Of a stretch of 23,484 bases of DNA, positions 1 to 8,516 are shown piece by piece; position 1 is the first letter of the stretch; each line of letters begins with the position of its first letter. This DNA is from a virus: IMG/VR virus record IMGVR_UViG_3300046454_000472, positions 1-23,484 of that record. One strand, given 5' to 3'. Both the position numbers and the translations under genes were made by a program. The notes below the pieces were generated by a model, which saw only the letters and a list, made by a program, of their open reading frames with translations, made no database searches and was not told the origin of the DNA.

Positions 1-174
1 GCCGCCAACGGCTCCATCGAGTGGCCGGGGGTTCTCGTCACGCCTGAACATATCGTGCAGATCCAGAAAGTGCTGGTCGCCGCTCTAAGCATTTGGGCAG
101 TCGCATTGCCCTTTATCTTAAAGGCGAGCAATAATATTGACGATGCTGCCGCTAAGAGGAAGCTGCCGCCATGA
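1..174 (+). CDS. C-terminal end of a small membrane protein (5' cut by window)
   Basis: The reading frame is open from base 1 and ends with the TGA at 172-174, leaving 57 visible residues. A hydrophobic stretch of about 17 residues (VLVAALSIWAVALPFIL) looks like one transmembrane segment. It is followed by a polar, basic tail rich in Asp, Ala and Lys, ending RKLPP. The stop overlaps the next start as ATGA, so the two genes are probably translationally coupled. The gene lies just before the head-tail adaptor, so it belongs to the virion or late block. I do not recognise the family. A holin-like or virion membrane role is possible but unsupported. Confidence 0.6.
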   Translation, partial: AANGSIEWPGVLVTPEHIVQIQKVLVAALSIWAVALPFILKASNNIDDAAAKRKLPP

Positions 175-953
175 CCACGACGCCCGGCGTAACGCCGCTC
201 TCCTATGACAGCTACATCCAGAACTTGGCTGTCCTCGCCGTGATCAACATTGACACGTCGAGCGGCTCAACACGTTCGGTCGATCCAAACTTCAACGCCC
301 TCATCCCGCAGATGCTCAATTACGCCGAGCTGCGGATCCAGCGCGACCTCGACCTGATGCCGCTGCAGACCACCAATGACAGCTATCTCATGCAAGCGGG
401 CAATAACATCCTGCCGATTTCAGTGAATGATTTCGTCGCGGTGCAGAATATTCTGGTGGTCAGCGGGACGCGCAAAAAGCGCCTGCTGCCGGTCTCTAAG
501 GAGTTTATTCAAGAGGTTTACCCGGACAGCGACGCCAAGGGCATGCCGAAATTCTTTGCTCCTTATGGCGGCGACCCGGTGACCAGCGGCAACACGTGGA
601 TGAATTTCCTCATCGGTCCCAACCCGGACATCAACTACTCACTGTCGATCGTGGGCTCGACGCGCATGAACAGTCTGGCTTGGTACGCCAATACGTCGCA
701 ATCGGCGACCGGCACCACATTCATTTCGACCTTCCTGCCTGACCTGCTGCTGATGGCCAGCATGGTTTATATTTCGGGATACCAGCGCAATTTCAGCGCC
801 GCCAGTGACGACCCCAATATGGCGGTCAATTACGAGAAGCAATACCAGACGCTGCTGAAAGGCGCGATGGTCGAGGAGGCGCGCAAACGCTTCCGGGCGT
901 CGGCATGGTCTTCCGAGCCGCCTGCGCCAGTCGCCTCGCCGGTGAGGGCCTAA
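171..953 (+). CDS. Head-tail adaptor protein (SU10 adaptor-like)
   Basis: This 260-residue protein resembles the phage adaptor family typified by phage SU10, whose members sit between the portal and the tail nozzle. The visible family feature is an N-terminal helical stretch at about residues 43-62 (ALIPQMLNYAELRIQRDLDL), followed by alternating strands containing NILPISVNDFVAVQNILV and a C-terminal helical region with YEKQYQTLLKGAMVEEARKR. Its position directly upstream of a large nozzle-like protein fits that role. The start ATG overlaps the upstream stop (ATGA). The assignment rests on remembered sequence pattern and gene order. A generic tail-completion protein is the alternative. Confidence 0.6.
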   Translation: MTTTPGVTPLSYDSYIQNLAVLAVINIDTSSGSTRSVDPNFNALIPQMLNYAELRIQRDLDLMPLQTTNDSYLMQAGNNILPISVNDFVAVQNILVVSGTRKKRLLPVSKEFIQEVYPDSDAKGMPKFFAPYGGDPVTSGNTWMNFLIGPNPDINYSLSIVGSTRMNSLAWYANTSQSATGTTFISTFLPDLLLMASMVYISGYQRNFSAASDDPNMAVNYEKQYQTLLKGAMVEEARKRFRASAWSSEPPAPVASPVRA

Positions 954-955
954 AC

Positions 956-3082
956 ATGCCGCACCAGACTTTCAAGATCAAACCCGGCGTCGAAGTCAAT
1001 GAAACGCCTGTCCTCAATCAGTCAGGCATTTCCGACTGCCAGCTGATCCGGTTCAAATTTGATTCTCAGGGTGGCGGGCTGGTCGAGAAACTCGGCGGCT
1101 GGACACGTTACGCCCCGCCGATCCAGATCCCGTCCCCACCACGCGCCATGTGGGCGTGGGAGGATCTTGACGCCGATTCATGGTTTGTGGTGGGCATGGA
1201 ATCCTATTCGCCGCCGCTCACCGGCCCGTCTGGCCTCGTCACTTATTCTGCAACTGAGGAGGCGGGCGAGGGTGGCCCCTTCGACATCACGCCGCTCTAT
1301 CTGGGCGACGACAGCACGGTCAATTTTGCGACCACGGCTGGCAGTCCCATTGTCACGATCATCGACTCCAACACGCCAGCTTTAACCATCTATGACACGG
1401 TCTACATTACGGAGCAGGTCGCGATCGGCGGCATTGTCCTGTTTGGCCAATATCCGATCTACGCTTTTATCACTGCTGGCAAATTTCAGATCATAGCCAA
1501 GAACCTGCTCGGCGCGCCGAATCCGGCGATCACGACGGTGGCCGCGCCGGGCGGCGCTGTTCCTTCCATCACCACGACAGCGGCCACGGCCTATGCCGCC
1601 GTGCATCTGGCGGCGCATGGCTATGCGGTTGGAAACACGTTTACGGTCCTCGTCGCCACCACGGTCGGCGGCGTGGTTCTGTTTGGCGACTACACCATCT
1701 ATTCGGTGCAAGGCGTCAATGACTTCACGATCGCCATCCCGACGACAGCGGCCACCACGCAGACGGCGTCGATCAATGGCGGCAATATCAGGTTGATTTA
1801 CAACATTGGCGGCACTCCAGCCACTAGCGCGACCGGCTACGGCGTTGGCCCCTTTGGCGGCGGCGGCTACGGCACTGGCGTGACCGTTCCGGTCAATCCC
1901 GGCAGCAAGGTCAACGCGACAGACTGGGCGCTCGACAACTGGGGGCAGACGCTGTTGGTTTGCCCGGAAAATTCGGCGGTGCTGGGCATCCCGGTGTCCG
2001 GCATTTATGAGTGGACGCCGGACGGCGGTCAGGCGTTGGCGACGCTTATTCCGCAAGCACCGCCGGTCAACGATGGTTTTTTTCTCGCCATGCCGCAGCG
2101 TCAGGTTGTCGCATGGGGCTCGACCTTCACTGGCATCCAAGATCCGCTGCTGATCCGTTGGTGCGACGTGAATGACTACAACGACTGGACCGCCACCATC
2201 ACCAATCAGGCCGGATCCTATCGCATCCCCAAGGGCTCCAAGATCGTCGCCTGCCTGCAAAGCTCGCAACAGGCGCTCATCTGGACCGACATCGCCGTGT
2301 GGTCGATGCAGTATATTTCGCAGCCATACATCTACGGCTTCAACGAGATTTCGACCGGCTGCGGGCTGATCGCTCAGAAGGCTTGCGGCACGCTGTTTGG
2401 CGTCACTTACTGGATGAGTCAATCGCAGTTTTTCAAGCTGGGCGCTGGGGGCGTCGAGCCTATGCCCTGTCCGATCTGGGACGTGATTTTTCAGAACCTG
2501 AACAAGGCGCAGACCGACAAGATCCGCTTTGCGCCCAATTCACAGTTCAATGAGGTGGCGTGGTATTACCCGTCAAAAAACAGCGCCGAGAATGACTCCT
2601 ATGTCAAATACAACACGCTGCTCAATGCGTGGGATTTTGGCTCGCTGCCGCGCTCGGCGTGGATCAACCAGAGCGTGCTCGGGCCGCCGATCGGCGCAGA
2701 TCCGAAGGCGCTGGTCCTCTATCAGCATGAGACCTCGCCGGACGCCGCCGGTCAGCCGTTGGTGTCATGGTTCAAGACCGGCTTCTTTGCGCTCTCCGAC
2801 GCCGATCTGAAGACCTTTATCGACGAAGTCTGGCCCGACATGAAGTGGGGCTATTATGGCTCCCAGCCCAGCGCCACGGTCAAACTCAGCTTTGGCGTCA
2901 AGGATTTCCCGAGCCAGCAGCCTTACATCATCGGGCCTTTCAACCTGACGCAAAGCACAGATTTCATCTCGCCGCGCGTTCGCGGTCGGCTGGTTCAAAT
3001 AACTCTCCTCAGTAATGATCTTGGCACTTTTTGGCGAACAGGCGGCTTGCGTTACAGAGGAGCGCCAGATGGCCGGTATTAG
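956..3082 (+). CDS. Large tail protein, probable nozzle / DNA-stabilisation protein
   Basis: This 708-residue protein is probably the tail nozzle of a short-tailed phage. The N-terminus (FKIKPGVEVNETPVLNQSG, then EKLGGW) is typical of nozzle-like proteins that follow the adaptor. The C-terminal two thirds are rich in aromatic strand-forming segments (RWCDVNDYNDWTA, ALIWTDIAVWSMQY, GVTYWMSQSQFFKLG), suggesting a beta-propeller-like fold. Between about residues 140 and 290 lie two related segments (GGIVLFGQYPIYAF and GGVVLFGDYTIYSV, about 80 residues apart) that look like a duplicated beta insert. The ATG at 956 is preferred over an in-frame upstream ATG at 905, because 905 lies inside the adaptor gene while GGTGAGG precedes 956. 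The family call is inference from pattern and position. Confidence 0.6.
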   Translation: MPHQTFKIKPGVEVNETPVLNQSGISDCQLIRFKFDSQGGGLVEKLGGWTRYAPPIQIPSPPRAMWAWEDLDADSWFVVGMESYSPPLTGPSGLVTYSATEEAGEGGPFDITPLYLGDDSTVNFATTAGSPIVTIIDSNTPALTIYDTVYITEQVAIGGIVLFGQYPIYAFITAGKFQIIAKNLLGAPNPAITTVAAPGGAVPSITTTAATAYAAVHLAAHGYAVGNTFTVLVATTVGGVVLFGDYTIYSVQGVNDFTIAIPTTAATTQTASINGGNIRLIYNIGGTPATSATGYGVGPFGGGGYGTGVTVPVNPGSKVNATDWALDNWGQTLLVCPENSAVLGIPVSGIYEWTPDGGQALATLIPQAPPVNDGFFLAMPQRQVVAWGSTFTGIQDPLLIRWCDVNDYNDWTATITNQAGSYRIPKGSKIVACLQSSQQALIWTDIAVWSMQYISQPYIYGFNEISTGCGLIAQKACGTLFGVTYWMSQSQFFKLGAGGVEPMPCPIWDVIFQNLNKAQTDKIRFAPNSQFNEVAWYYPSKNSAENDSYVKYNTLLNAWDFGSLPRSAWINQSVLGPPIGADPKALVLYQHETSPDAAGQPLVSWFKTGFFALSDADLKTFIDEVWPDMKWGYYGSQPSATVKLSFGVKDFPSQQPYIIGPFNLTQSTDFISPRVRGRLVQITLLSNDLGTFWRTGGLRYRGAPDGRY

Positions 3083-3167
3083 CGCAAAAATCTGGTTCGA
3101 CCTTGTTCTGCTCACAGTGATTTGCGTCCTGCTTTTGGTCCTGATCAATCGCGGCATGAGAGGCTGA
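3069..3167 (+). CDS. 32-residue single-span membrane peptide
   Basis: This short frame encodes 32 residues: a polar start (MAGISAKIWF), a hydrophobic core of about 16 residues rich in Leu, Val and Ile, and a basic end (NRGMRG). The start codon has a strong ribosome binding site, AGAGGAG at 3056-3062, six bases upstream. It overlaps the last 14 bases of the nozzle-like gene in another frame and ends three bases before the next ATG, so it fits exactly into the operon. The function is unknown. A holin-like, spanin-like or virion peptide role is possible. The binding site and tight packing make a real gene likely despite its size. Confidence 0.6.
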   Translation: MAGISAKIWFDLVLLTVICVLLLVLINRGMRG

Positions 3168-3170
3168 TCG

Positions 3171-3548
3171 ATGACGTCGTCAATGAATGATCTGCTCACG
3201 GTCGCCAAGAATATCGTCACGGCGATCAACGACCAATCGCGCCAGACCCTGCTGATCGCCGGTTCGCAGGTAGCAGAAGCTTTGGCTGGTCCTGCGCTCA
3301 TAGCATCCGGGTCTGGCCGCCTGTGCGTCGTAAGCGTGATCAACGCGGGAAGCACTCCCGGCTACTTTTATGATCGCGCCGACGCCCTAACTTTTCCAAA
3401 TTCTCAGCTGCTCTACACAATTCCAGCAACGGTTGGCGTGTATCGGGTGGACCTTCCATTTAATCTTGGTCTAGCCGTCAACCCCGGCACTGGCTGCATC
3501 GTGACTACCAGCTACTCTATCGGCAACGTCGCAAGGGGAGGCCAGTGA
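3171..3548 (+). CDS. Small hypothetical virion-block protein
   Basis: The protein has 125 residues, with a helical N-terminus (about 1-40, NDLLTVAKNIVTAINDQSRQ) and a strand-rich remainder (GRLCVVSVINAGSTPGYFYD, then YTIPATVGVYRVDLPF). It has no signal peptide or membrane span. It ends YSIGNVARGGQ. A GAGAGG element lies about ten bases upstream of the ATG, inside the end of the 32-residue gene. Its stop overlaps the next start (TGATG). The size and late-operon location would suit a small structural or decoration protein. I do not recognise the family, and that role is inferred from position only. Confidence 0.75.
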   Translation: MTSSMNDLLTVAKNIVTAINDQSRQTLLIAGSQVAEALAGPALIASGSGRLCVVSVINAGSTPGYFYDRADALTFPNSQLLYTIPATVGVYRVDLPFNLGLAVNPGTGCIVTTSYSIGNVARGGQ

Positions 3549-4237
3549 TGCCCCTCATCAAATCAGCCAGCAAAGCGGCGATTTCGAACAATATCTCTGA
3601 AATGATCAAGGCCGGGCATCCGCGCAATCAGGCGATCGCCGCGGCCATGGACACTGCGCGCCGGGCGCATCGAGCGCCGGGCGGAGGCTTTCCAGCGTCA
3701 ATCCCTCCGCCGAAGGATCTGCCAGCTCCGCCCAGCGGGCTGCTCGGCGGCCAAGCGAAGATCCACACTGGCCCGATCCACAGCGCGGTCGCTGGCCGCA
3801 CCGATCACCTGCCGGTCCATGTGCCATCGGGCAGCTACGTCATCCCGGCAGACATCGTCTCCGGCATCGGCGAGGGCAACACCATGGCCGGGTTCAAGAA
3901 CCTGAAGCAGGTTTTCGCCGGGCTTCCTCGAGGCGCTGGCGCGGCCCCTTATGATCACAAGGGAGGCCCCTATGGGGCGGGAAGCAGTCCTTACAACCGC
4001 GACGTGGGAAAGCCTTATGGCGCGACAATGCCCGGCCACGCCGCCGGAGGCAAAACCGGCTCCGATGTCAAAGTTGTGGTGGCGGGCGGCGAATACACGC
4101 TCACGCCTGAAGAGGTGCAAGCGGTAGGCGATGGCGATATGGAGCGCGGCCACCGCGTGCTTGACGACTTTGTGAAACAATATCGCGCCCATACTATCAA
4201 GACTTTGAGCAAGCTCCCGGGGCCTCGCCATGACTGA
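3548..4237 (+). CDS. Phage virion-associated protein, Lys-rich N-terminus and Gly-rich linkers
   Basis: The 229-residue protein begins with a short motif common in phage proteins of the virion block: a Lys/Ser-rich start, then NISEMIKAGHPRNQAIAAAM (about 15-34). Next come a Pro/Gly-rich linker, a segment HVPSGSYVIPADIVSGIGEG (about 95-114) resembling motifs in phage structural proteins, a Gly/Pro-rich stretch, and a C-terminal helical part (TLTPEEVQAVGDGDMERGHR). It also carries the motif HAAGGK, discussed with the other virion proteins. The ATG at 3548 is chosen over a GTG one codon upstream because AAGGGGAGG lies six bases before it and it overlaps the preceding stop (TGATG). The molecular function is unknown. 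Confidence 0.75.
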   Translation: MPLIKSASKAAISNNISEMIKAGHPRNQAIAAAMDTARRAHRAPGGGFPASIPPPKDLPAPPSGLLGGQAKIHTGPIHSAVAGRTDHLPVHVPSGSYVIPADIVSGIGEGNTMAGFKNLKQVFAGLPRGAGAAPYDHKGGPYGAGSSPYNRDVGKPYGATMPGHAAGGKTGSDVKVVVAGGEYTLTPEEVQAVGDGDMERGHRVLDDFVKQYRAHTIKTLSKLPGPRHD

Positions 4238-4721
4238 GGATGTGAAAGTTCGTTTCGGCGTGCCAGATGACGTCCACAACTTCATGGACCTCACCTTCAT
4301 GTGCGCGGAAGAAAACGGCCTGCTGTCGATGAGCACTCCGAAGGTGCTCAAGGAGGTGTGGGCCAGCCTCAACAATGATCACGGTCTCATAGGCGTGATC
4401 GAGAGCAGCGAAGGCGTGCTCGAGGCGGGCATCCTGTTGCGCGTTGACACCATGCCATACAGCGAAGACCCAGTCATATGCGAGCGTGCGATCTTCGTCA
4501 GACCGGAGTTTCGCGCCGCCAAGGGCGGGCGCGCCAGTCGGCTGTGTGAATTTGCCAAAGTCGTCTCGGACAAGCTGGAGATGCCGCTGCTAATCGGTGT
4601 TTTGTCAACGCATCGCGCTGCTGGTAAGGTGCGTCTATACGAGCGTCATTTTGGAAAGCCAGCCGGAGCCTACTGGCTATACGGGGCCAACACTGGCCCA
4701 GAACAAGAAGCGGCGGAGTAG
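4230..4721 (+). CDS. GNAT-like acetyltransferase-fold protein
   Basis: This 163-residue protein looks like a small GNAT-fold protein. The N-terminal part (VKVRFGVPDDVHNFMDL) resembles the first strand and helix of the fold. The middle has the pattern ERAIFVRPEFRAAKGGRASR (about 90-109), matching the GNAT core strand followed by an R/GxGxG/A-type acetyl-CoA loop. The C-terminal part (RLYERHFGKPAGAYWLYG) matches the final strand pair. It overlaps the previous gene by 8 bases and is followed 4 bases later by the next start. GNAT-like genes of this size recur among structural genes of similar phages. The substrate is unknown, and a degenerate structural role is possible. Confidence 0.65.
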   Translation: MTEDVKVRFGVPDDVHNFMDLTFMCAEENGLLSMSTPKVLKEVWASLNNDHGLIGVIESSEGVLEAGILLRVDTMPYSEDPVICERAIFVRPEFRAAKGGRASRLCEFAKVVSDKLEMPLLIGVLSTHRAAGKVRLYERHFGKPAGAYWLYGANTGPEQEAAE

Positions 4722-4725
4722 GGCG

Positions 4726-7700
4726 ATGGGAGGCAAGTCACAGACTTCGTCGCAGCAAGTCACGATACCGCCAGAGGTGCTGGCCCGCTACAATGCGGTC
4801 AACGCCAACGCGCAGCAGGTCTCGCAGACGCCGTTCCAGCAATATTCGAGCGACCCCAACGCCTTTGTCGCGCCGCTGACGGCGGCGCAAAATCAAGGAT
4901 TGCAGGCGACTTCAGATTACGCCAACGCGGCCCAGCCGGGCGTACAATCGGCCATGGGCATGACGCAGGGCGCGATGGGCGCGGCCAACCCGAGCGATCT
5001 GAACGCCGACGCCATCAACAAATATATGAATCCCTACACTCAGAACGTCACCAACCAGATGACGCAGCTGATGAATCAGCAGAATCAGGTGGCGCAATCC
5101 GGCCAGATGGGCAACGCCATCAAGAGCGGCGCGTTCGGCGGCGATCGTTCCGGGCTGGCGGCGATGAACCTCGCCGGGCAGCAGTCGCTGGCCTACGGCA
5201 ACGCTATGGCTCCAGTCCTCCAGCAGGGCTACAACACCGCGCTTTCAACCGCCCAGCAGCAGCAGGGCGTCGATCTGCAGGCCCAGCAGGCCAACCTACA
5301 GCGTCAGATGGCTGGCGCGAGCCAGTACGGCCAGCTGGCTGGCATGGGGCAGCAATATGGCCTCGCAGGCGCGCAGGCTTTGATGGGGGCCGGGCAGGTC
5401 CAGCAGCAGACGCAGCAGGCGGGCAACACCGCGCTCTACAACCAATTCCTGCAGCAGCAGTCCTATCCGTTCCAGACCGCGCAATTCCTCGCCAACATCG
5501 CCGAAGGCACCGGCGCGCTGTCCGGCCAGACCACGACATCGACCCAGCCCTCGAGCTTTTTCTCCGATCGTCGCCTCAAGGAAAACGTCAAGCGCATCGG
5601 CACCGCCAAGAACGGTCTGCCGATCCATAGCTTCAACTACAAGGATGATCCCGACAAACTCACCCGGCTCGGCTTCATGGCTGACGAGGTGGAGAAGAAA
5701 CACCCGGAGGCGGTCGGCCTCGCAGGCGGCTACAAGACGGTCGATTATGGCCGGGCGGCGCGCGCCAGCGGCGGCGGCACGGTGACCGATTTCGATCATG
5801 GCCGCGGCTTCGACCTCGGCGGCGGCATCGGCTCCATGTATGACCCGAGCTGGTCTGGCATCGACACAAAAGAAGCAAACGTCCTTGGTCATGCAGGATC
5901 TGCCGCTGCGCCGGGGCTCGATCCTTACACTGCCGCCAATCGTCACGTCCCCAAGCAATCGACTGCAGCTCCGACACATCGCATGCTGACGCCCGGCACG
6001 ATGCCGCAGCAACAGAAGAGCGGATTGCAGCAGGCCGCCGGTCTCGTGCAGAGCGGCCTTGGCATGTACAAAGATGTCAAGGGCATGGCGGGCGACGCCA
6101 AGAGCGCATACCACGATGCGACTGGAGGCGGCGGAGAAGCTCCTGCAGCTGGTCATGCGGCCCCTGCAGCGGGCGGCAGCGGTGACAATCCTTTTAGCGT
6201 CAAGTCTGCTGAACCGGCTGCGCCTGCTGCTCCGGCAGCTGCGGCTCCGGCAGCTCCAGTGCATGAGGGCGCGCTCGAGACTGCTGCGCCAGAAACGAAA
6301 GTTACGGAGCTGCTCCCTCAAGACGTTCCTGACGTCAGCGGGTTGGCAGGCGCAATTCCCGATGTTGGCTTTGGCGCGCGCGGCGGTCGCATCGGGCGTG
6401 ACATGGGTGGCGGTCTGGCCGCATCCATGCCTCCGCCCATGATGCCCGAGACCAGTCAAGCGAGCATGATGCAGAACGAGGCCAAGATGCGGCAGAGCAC
6501 GCCGCCGACATGGAACGGTCCCTTTGCGCATGGCGGTCTGGCCGATGGCGGCCAGCCTGCGCCTGTCGTCACTGGCGCGCCGACCCACGGGCCGGACGTC
6601 GTGTCGCCCACCGCTGACTACCTGAAGGGGCTCGGCGAGGCGCAGGAGGCCCAGCAGCGCGCCAACGATGTGCAGGAGAAACAGCACGCCGTCCAGCAGG
6701 CCAATCCGTTCATGTACTCGCCCGATCTGTCGCCGTTCGGCCAGATGATGAACGCGCGCGGCTTGATGCAGGCTTCGCAGGCGCAGGGCCAAGAGGGCAT
6801 GTACAGCCCGTCTTACAACGGGAAGCCGCTTGGCTTTGTGCGCGGCGGTCTGGCTGGAGGAGGAGAAGGAGGAGGCGATGTGCCGTACCAAGACACTGGC
6901 GGCCTCGACATTCCCGACGACAAAAGCTGGCAGCAGGACAAATCCGAACAGAAGTCAATGGAGCCCGCGCCACAGAAGAGCGGTGACAGTGGCGGCGGCG
7001 GCGGCGCGATGGGTGCGCTGGGCTCGATCGCCGGTGTGATAGGCAAGATCGCGCCGCTGTTCATGCTGGCCAAAGGCGGCGGCGTGCAGGATGGCGACGA
7101 AATTCCGATGGGCGCGGTTCAGCGCGAAGACGATGACGATCTTCCGCTGCTCGAGCGCGAAGGCGGCCTGCTGCCGAAAGAAAATGCGCCGCTGCCTCCC
7201 GAGCGCCCGGCTGGTCTTGGCCACGCGCTGCCCGATCACTTCGCAGAGCCCGATCGCTTTGCGCCTGCGGGCGAACATAGCAGGAGCATGGCCCCGGAAG
7301 GCTTCACGCCGAACGGACCAGACAATCCGCTGCCCGAGCCTTTCGATCGTGCGAAACGGTTCACGCTTGAAGACACGCACTCGAGGGACATGGCCCCGGA
7401 AGGCTTCACGCCGAACAAGCCAGATAATCCGTTGCCCGAGCCCTTTGCAGCTGGTCTTGCAGGAGACCGCACGGCCATGGCTGACGCCTTGCGTGGCGAT
7501 AATTCTGTTGCAGCCATGGCTCCTGACAATTTCACGCCCGGCAGGCCGCCGTCGCCACTTGATCGGAGCGAACTTGAGGGTAGCCCGTTTGCGGGCTACG
7601 AGAAGGGGTTGGGAGCCGATCCGCTGAAGGCAGACCTTCAACAGAACCCGCCGCGCGTCATGCCCGGGCTGGATCCTCGAGTCGCCAATAGGGCGCTCAA

Positions 7701-8514
7701 TCAGGAAGACATTGGCGGCAACCCCGATCAGCCCGGCGCAAAGCTTCCCAATCGCGTGCCGACCCCAATGCCTCCGGGGCCAGTGCGCGCTGATGTCAAT
7801 GAGCCCCCGCGGCCACTGCCGCCGCCCGACGCCGGGCTTGTGAAGAAAGCTGCGCCTGCGCCTGTGACGCCGCCGGTGCGTCCGGCAGCGGCTGGGCTCA
7901 ACCCTTCTGCGCCGCTGCAGCCGCATATCGTGCACACGGTCCCGGTGGCTCCGCAGCCCGCAAGGCAGATCCCCGGAGCGATGCAGCCTTCGTATGGGGC
8001 CAACGCCTACGCGCCGACGCCTCGGATTGCGCCCGCGCAGCAGGCGATCGAGCAGGGAATCCCCGGCGCGCGTGGCCGCAACGTCAGCCCCAGCTCACCG
8101 GCGACGATCCACGACTATGGCGGTTGGCAGGCTCCGTCTGTCGGGCAGGTGTTCAACCGTGCGGCTGAAATTGCCCGTCAATACGGCATCGACCCGCATC
8201 TTTTCCAGCGCATGATTCAGCAGGAAAGCGGCGGTCTGATCGACAACATCGGCGACGGCAGGTCTTCATTTGGGGTGATCCAAGCGCACTTTGGCGGCAT
8301 CAATCCGAAGATGCCTCATGCGGGCATGGGTGATGACATGCGGCGCGCTGGCATCGATGTCTTCGATCCGAGCACATGGGAGAAGCAGCTGGCCTTTGCG
8401 GCCAATCACATCCGCAACAGCGGCTGGTCGGCGTGGACGACCACCATGCGCAAACTGGGATATAATTATGCTTCAGGCGGTCTCGTGCCGCCGCGCAGAG
8501 ATGAAGAGGCTTGA
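4726..8514 (+). CDS. Giant virion protein: internal S74-like chaperone domain and C-terminal lytic transglycosylase-like domain
   Basis: The protein has 1262 residues. Residues 1-270 are Gln/Ala-rich and helical. Residues 280-345 match a Peptidase S74 / intramolecular chaperone domain, starting SDRRLKENVKRIG and containing RLGFMADEVEKKHPEAVG and KTVDYGRA. In such domains a serine at the SDxRLK start is the self-cleavage site, here S280. Residues 350-1135 are low-complexity Ala/Pro/Gly-rich with repeats. The last 125 residues (IARQYGIDPHLFQRMIQQES) look like a soluble lytic transglycosylase domain with E1167 as catalytic candidate, fitting cell-wall opening during infection. The start at 4726 follows the preceding stop by 4 bases with GGAG 8 bases upstream. 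An S74 domain far from the C-terminus is unusual. Confidence 0.7.
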   Translation: MGGKSQTSSQQVTIPPEVLARYNAVNANAQQVSQTPFQQYSSDPNAFVAPLTAAQNQGLQATSDYANAAQPGVQSAMGMTQGAMGAANPSDLNADAINKYMNPYTQNVTNQMTQLMNQQNQVAQSGQMGNAIKSGAFGGDRSGLAAMNLAGQQSLAYGNAMAPVLQQGYNTALSTAQQQQGVDLQAQQANLQRQMAGASQYGQLAGMGQQYGLAGAQALMGAGQVQQQTQQAGNTALYNQFLQQQSYPFQTAQFLANIAEGTGALSGQTTTSTQPSSFFSDRRLKENVKRIGTAKNGLPIHSFNYKDDPDKLTRLGFMADEVEKKHPEAVGLAGGYKTVDYGRAARASGGGTVTDFDHGRGFDLGGGIGSMYDPSWSGIDTKEANVLGHAGSAAAPGLDPYTAANRHVPKQSTAAPTHRMLTPGTMPQQQKSGLQQAAGLVQSGLGMYKDVKGMAGDAKSAYHDATGGGGEAPAAGHAAPAAGGSGDNPFSVKSAEPAAPAAPAAAAPAAPVHEGALETAAPETKVTELLPQDVPDVSGLAGAIPDVGFGARGGRIGRDMGGGLAASMPPPMMPETSQASMMQNEAKMRQSTPPTWNGPFAHGGLADGGQPAPVVTGAPTHGPDVVSPTADYLKGLGEAQEAQQRANDVQEKQHAVQQANPFMYSPDLSPFGQMMNARGLMQASQAQGQEGMYSPSYNGKPLGFVRGGLAGGGEGGGDVPYQDTGGLDIPDDKSWQQDKSEQKSMEPAPQKSGDSGGGGGAMGALGSIAGVIGKIAPLFMLAKGGGVQDGDEIPMGAVQREDDDDLPLLEREGGLLPKENAPLPPERPAGLGHALPDHFAEPDRFAPAGEHSRSMAPEGFTPNGPDNPLPEPFDRAKRFTLEDTHSRDMAPEGFTPNKPDNPLPEPFAAGLAGDRTAMADALRGDNSVAAMAPDNFTPGRPPSPLDRSELEGSPFAGYEKGLGADPLKADLQQNPPRVMPGLDPRVANRALNQEDIGGNPDQPGAKLPNRVPTPMPPGPVRADVNEPPRPLPPPDAGLVKKAAPAPVTPPVRPAAAGLNPSAPLQPHIVHTVPVAPQPARQIPGAMQPSYGANAYAPTPRIAPAQQAIEQGIPGARGRNVSPSSPATIHDYGGWQAPSVGQVFNRAAEIARQYGIDPHLFQRMIQQESGGLIDNIGDGRSSFGVIQAHFGGINPKMPHAGMGDDMRRAGIDVFDPSTWEKQLAFAANHIRNSGWSAWTTTMRKLGYNYASGGLVPPRRDEEA
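7287..7416 (+). repeat. Direct repeat inside the giant virion gene
   Basis: Bases 7287-7314 and 7389-7416 are identical over 28 bases, 102 bases (34 codons) apart and in frame. They encode MAPEGFTPN within a longer repeat that continues to LPEPF. A third, diverged copy (MAPDNFTPGRP) lies near 7516-7548. The repeats sit in the disordered Pro-rich linker of the protein. Confidence 0.85.
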
Positions 8515-8516
8515 CG

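Noticed and set aside
1382-2422. A 346-codon open frame on the - strand opposite the nozzle-like gene
   Set aside because: Arg/Asp/Ala-rich mirror composition with no domain; the + strand reading is clearly the real one.
5296-6891. A 531-codon open frame on the - strand opposite the giant virion gene
   Set aside because: It is antisense to a coherent protein with an S74-like domain, has Arg/His/Ala-rich mirror composition, and lacks a convincing ribosome site.
6955-7935. A 326-codon open frame on the - strand inside the giant virion gene
   Set aside because: It begins with an Arg/His run and is only the antisense of the low-complexity Pro/Ala linker.
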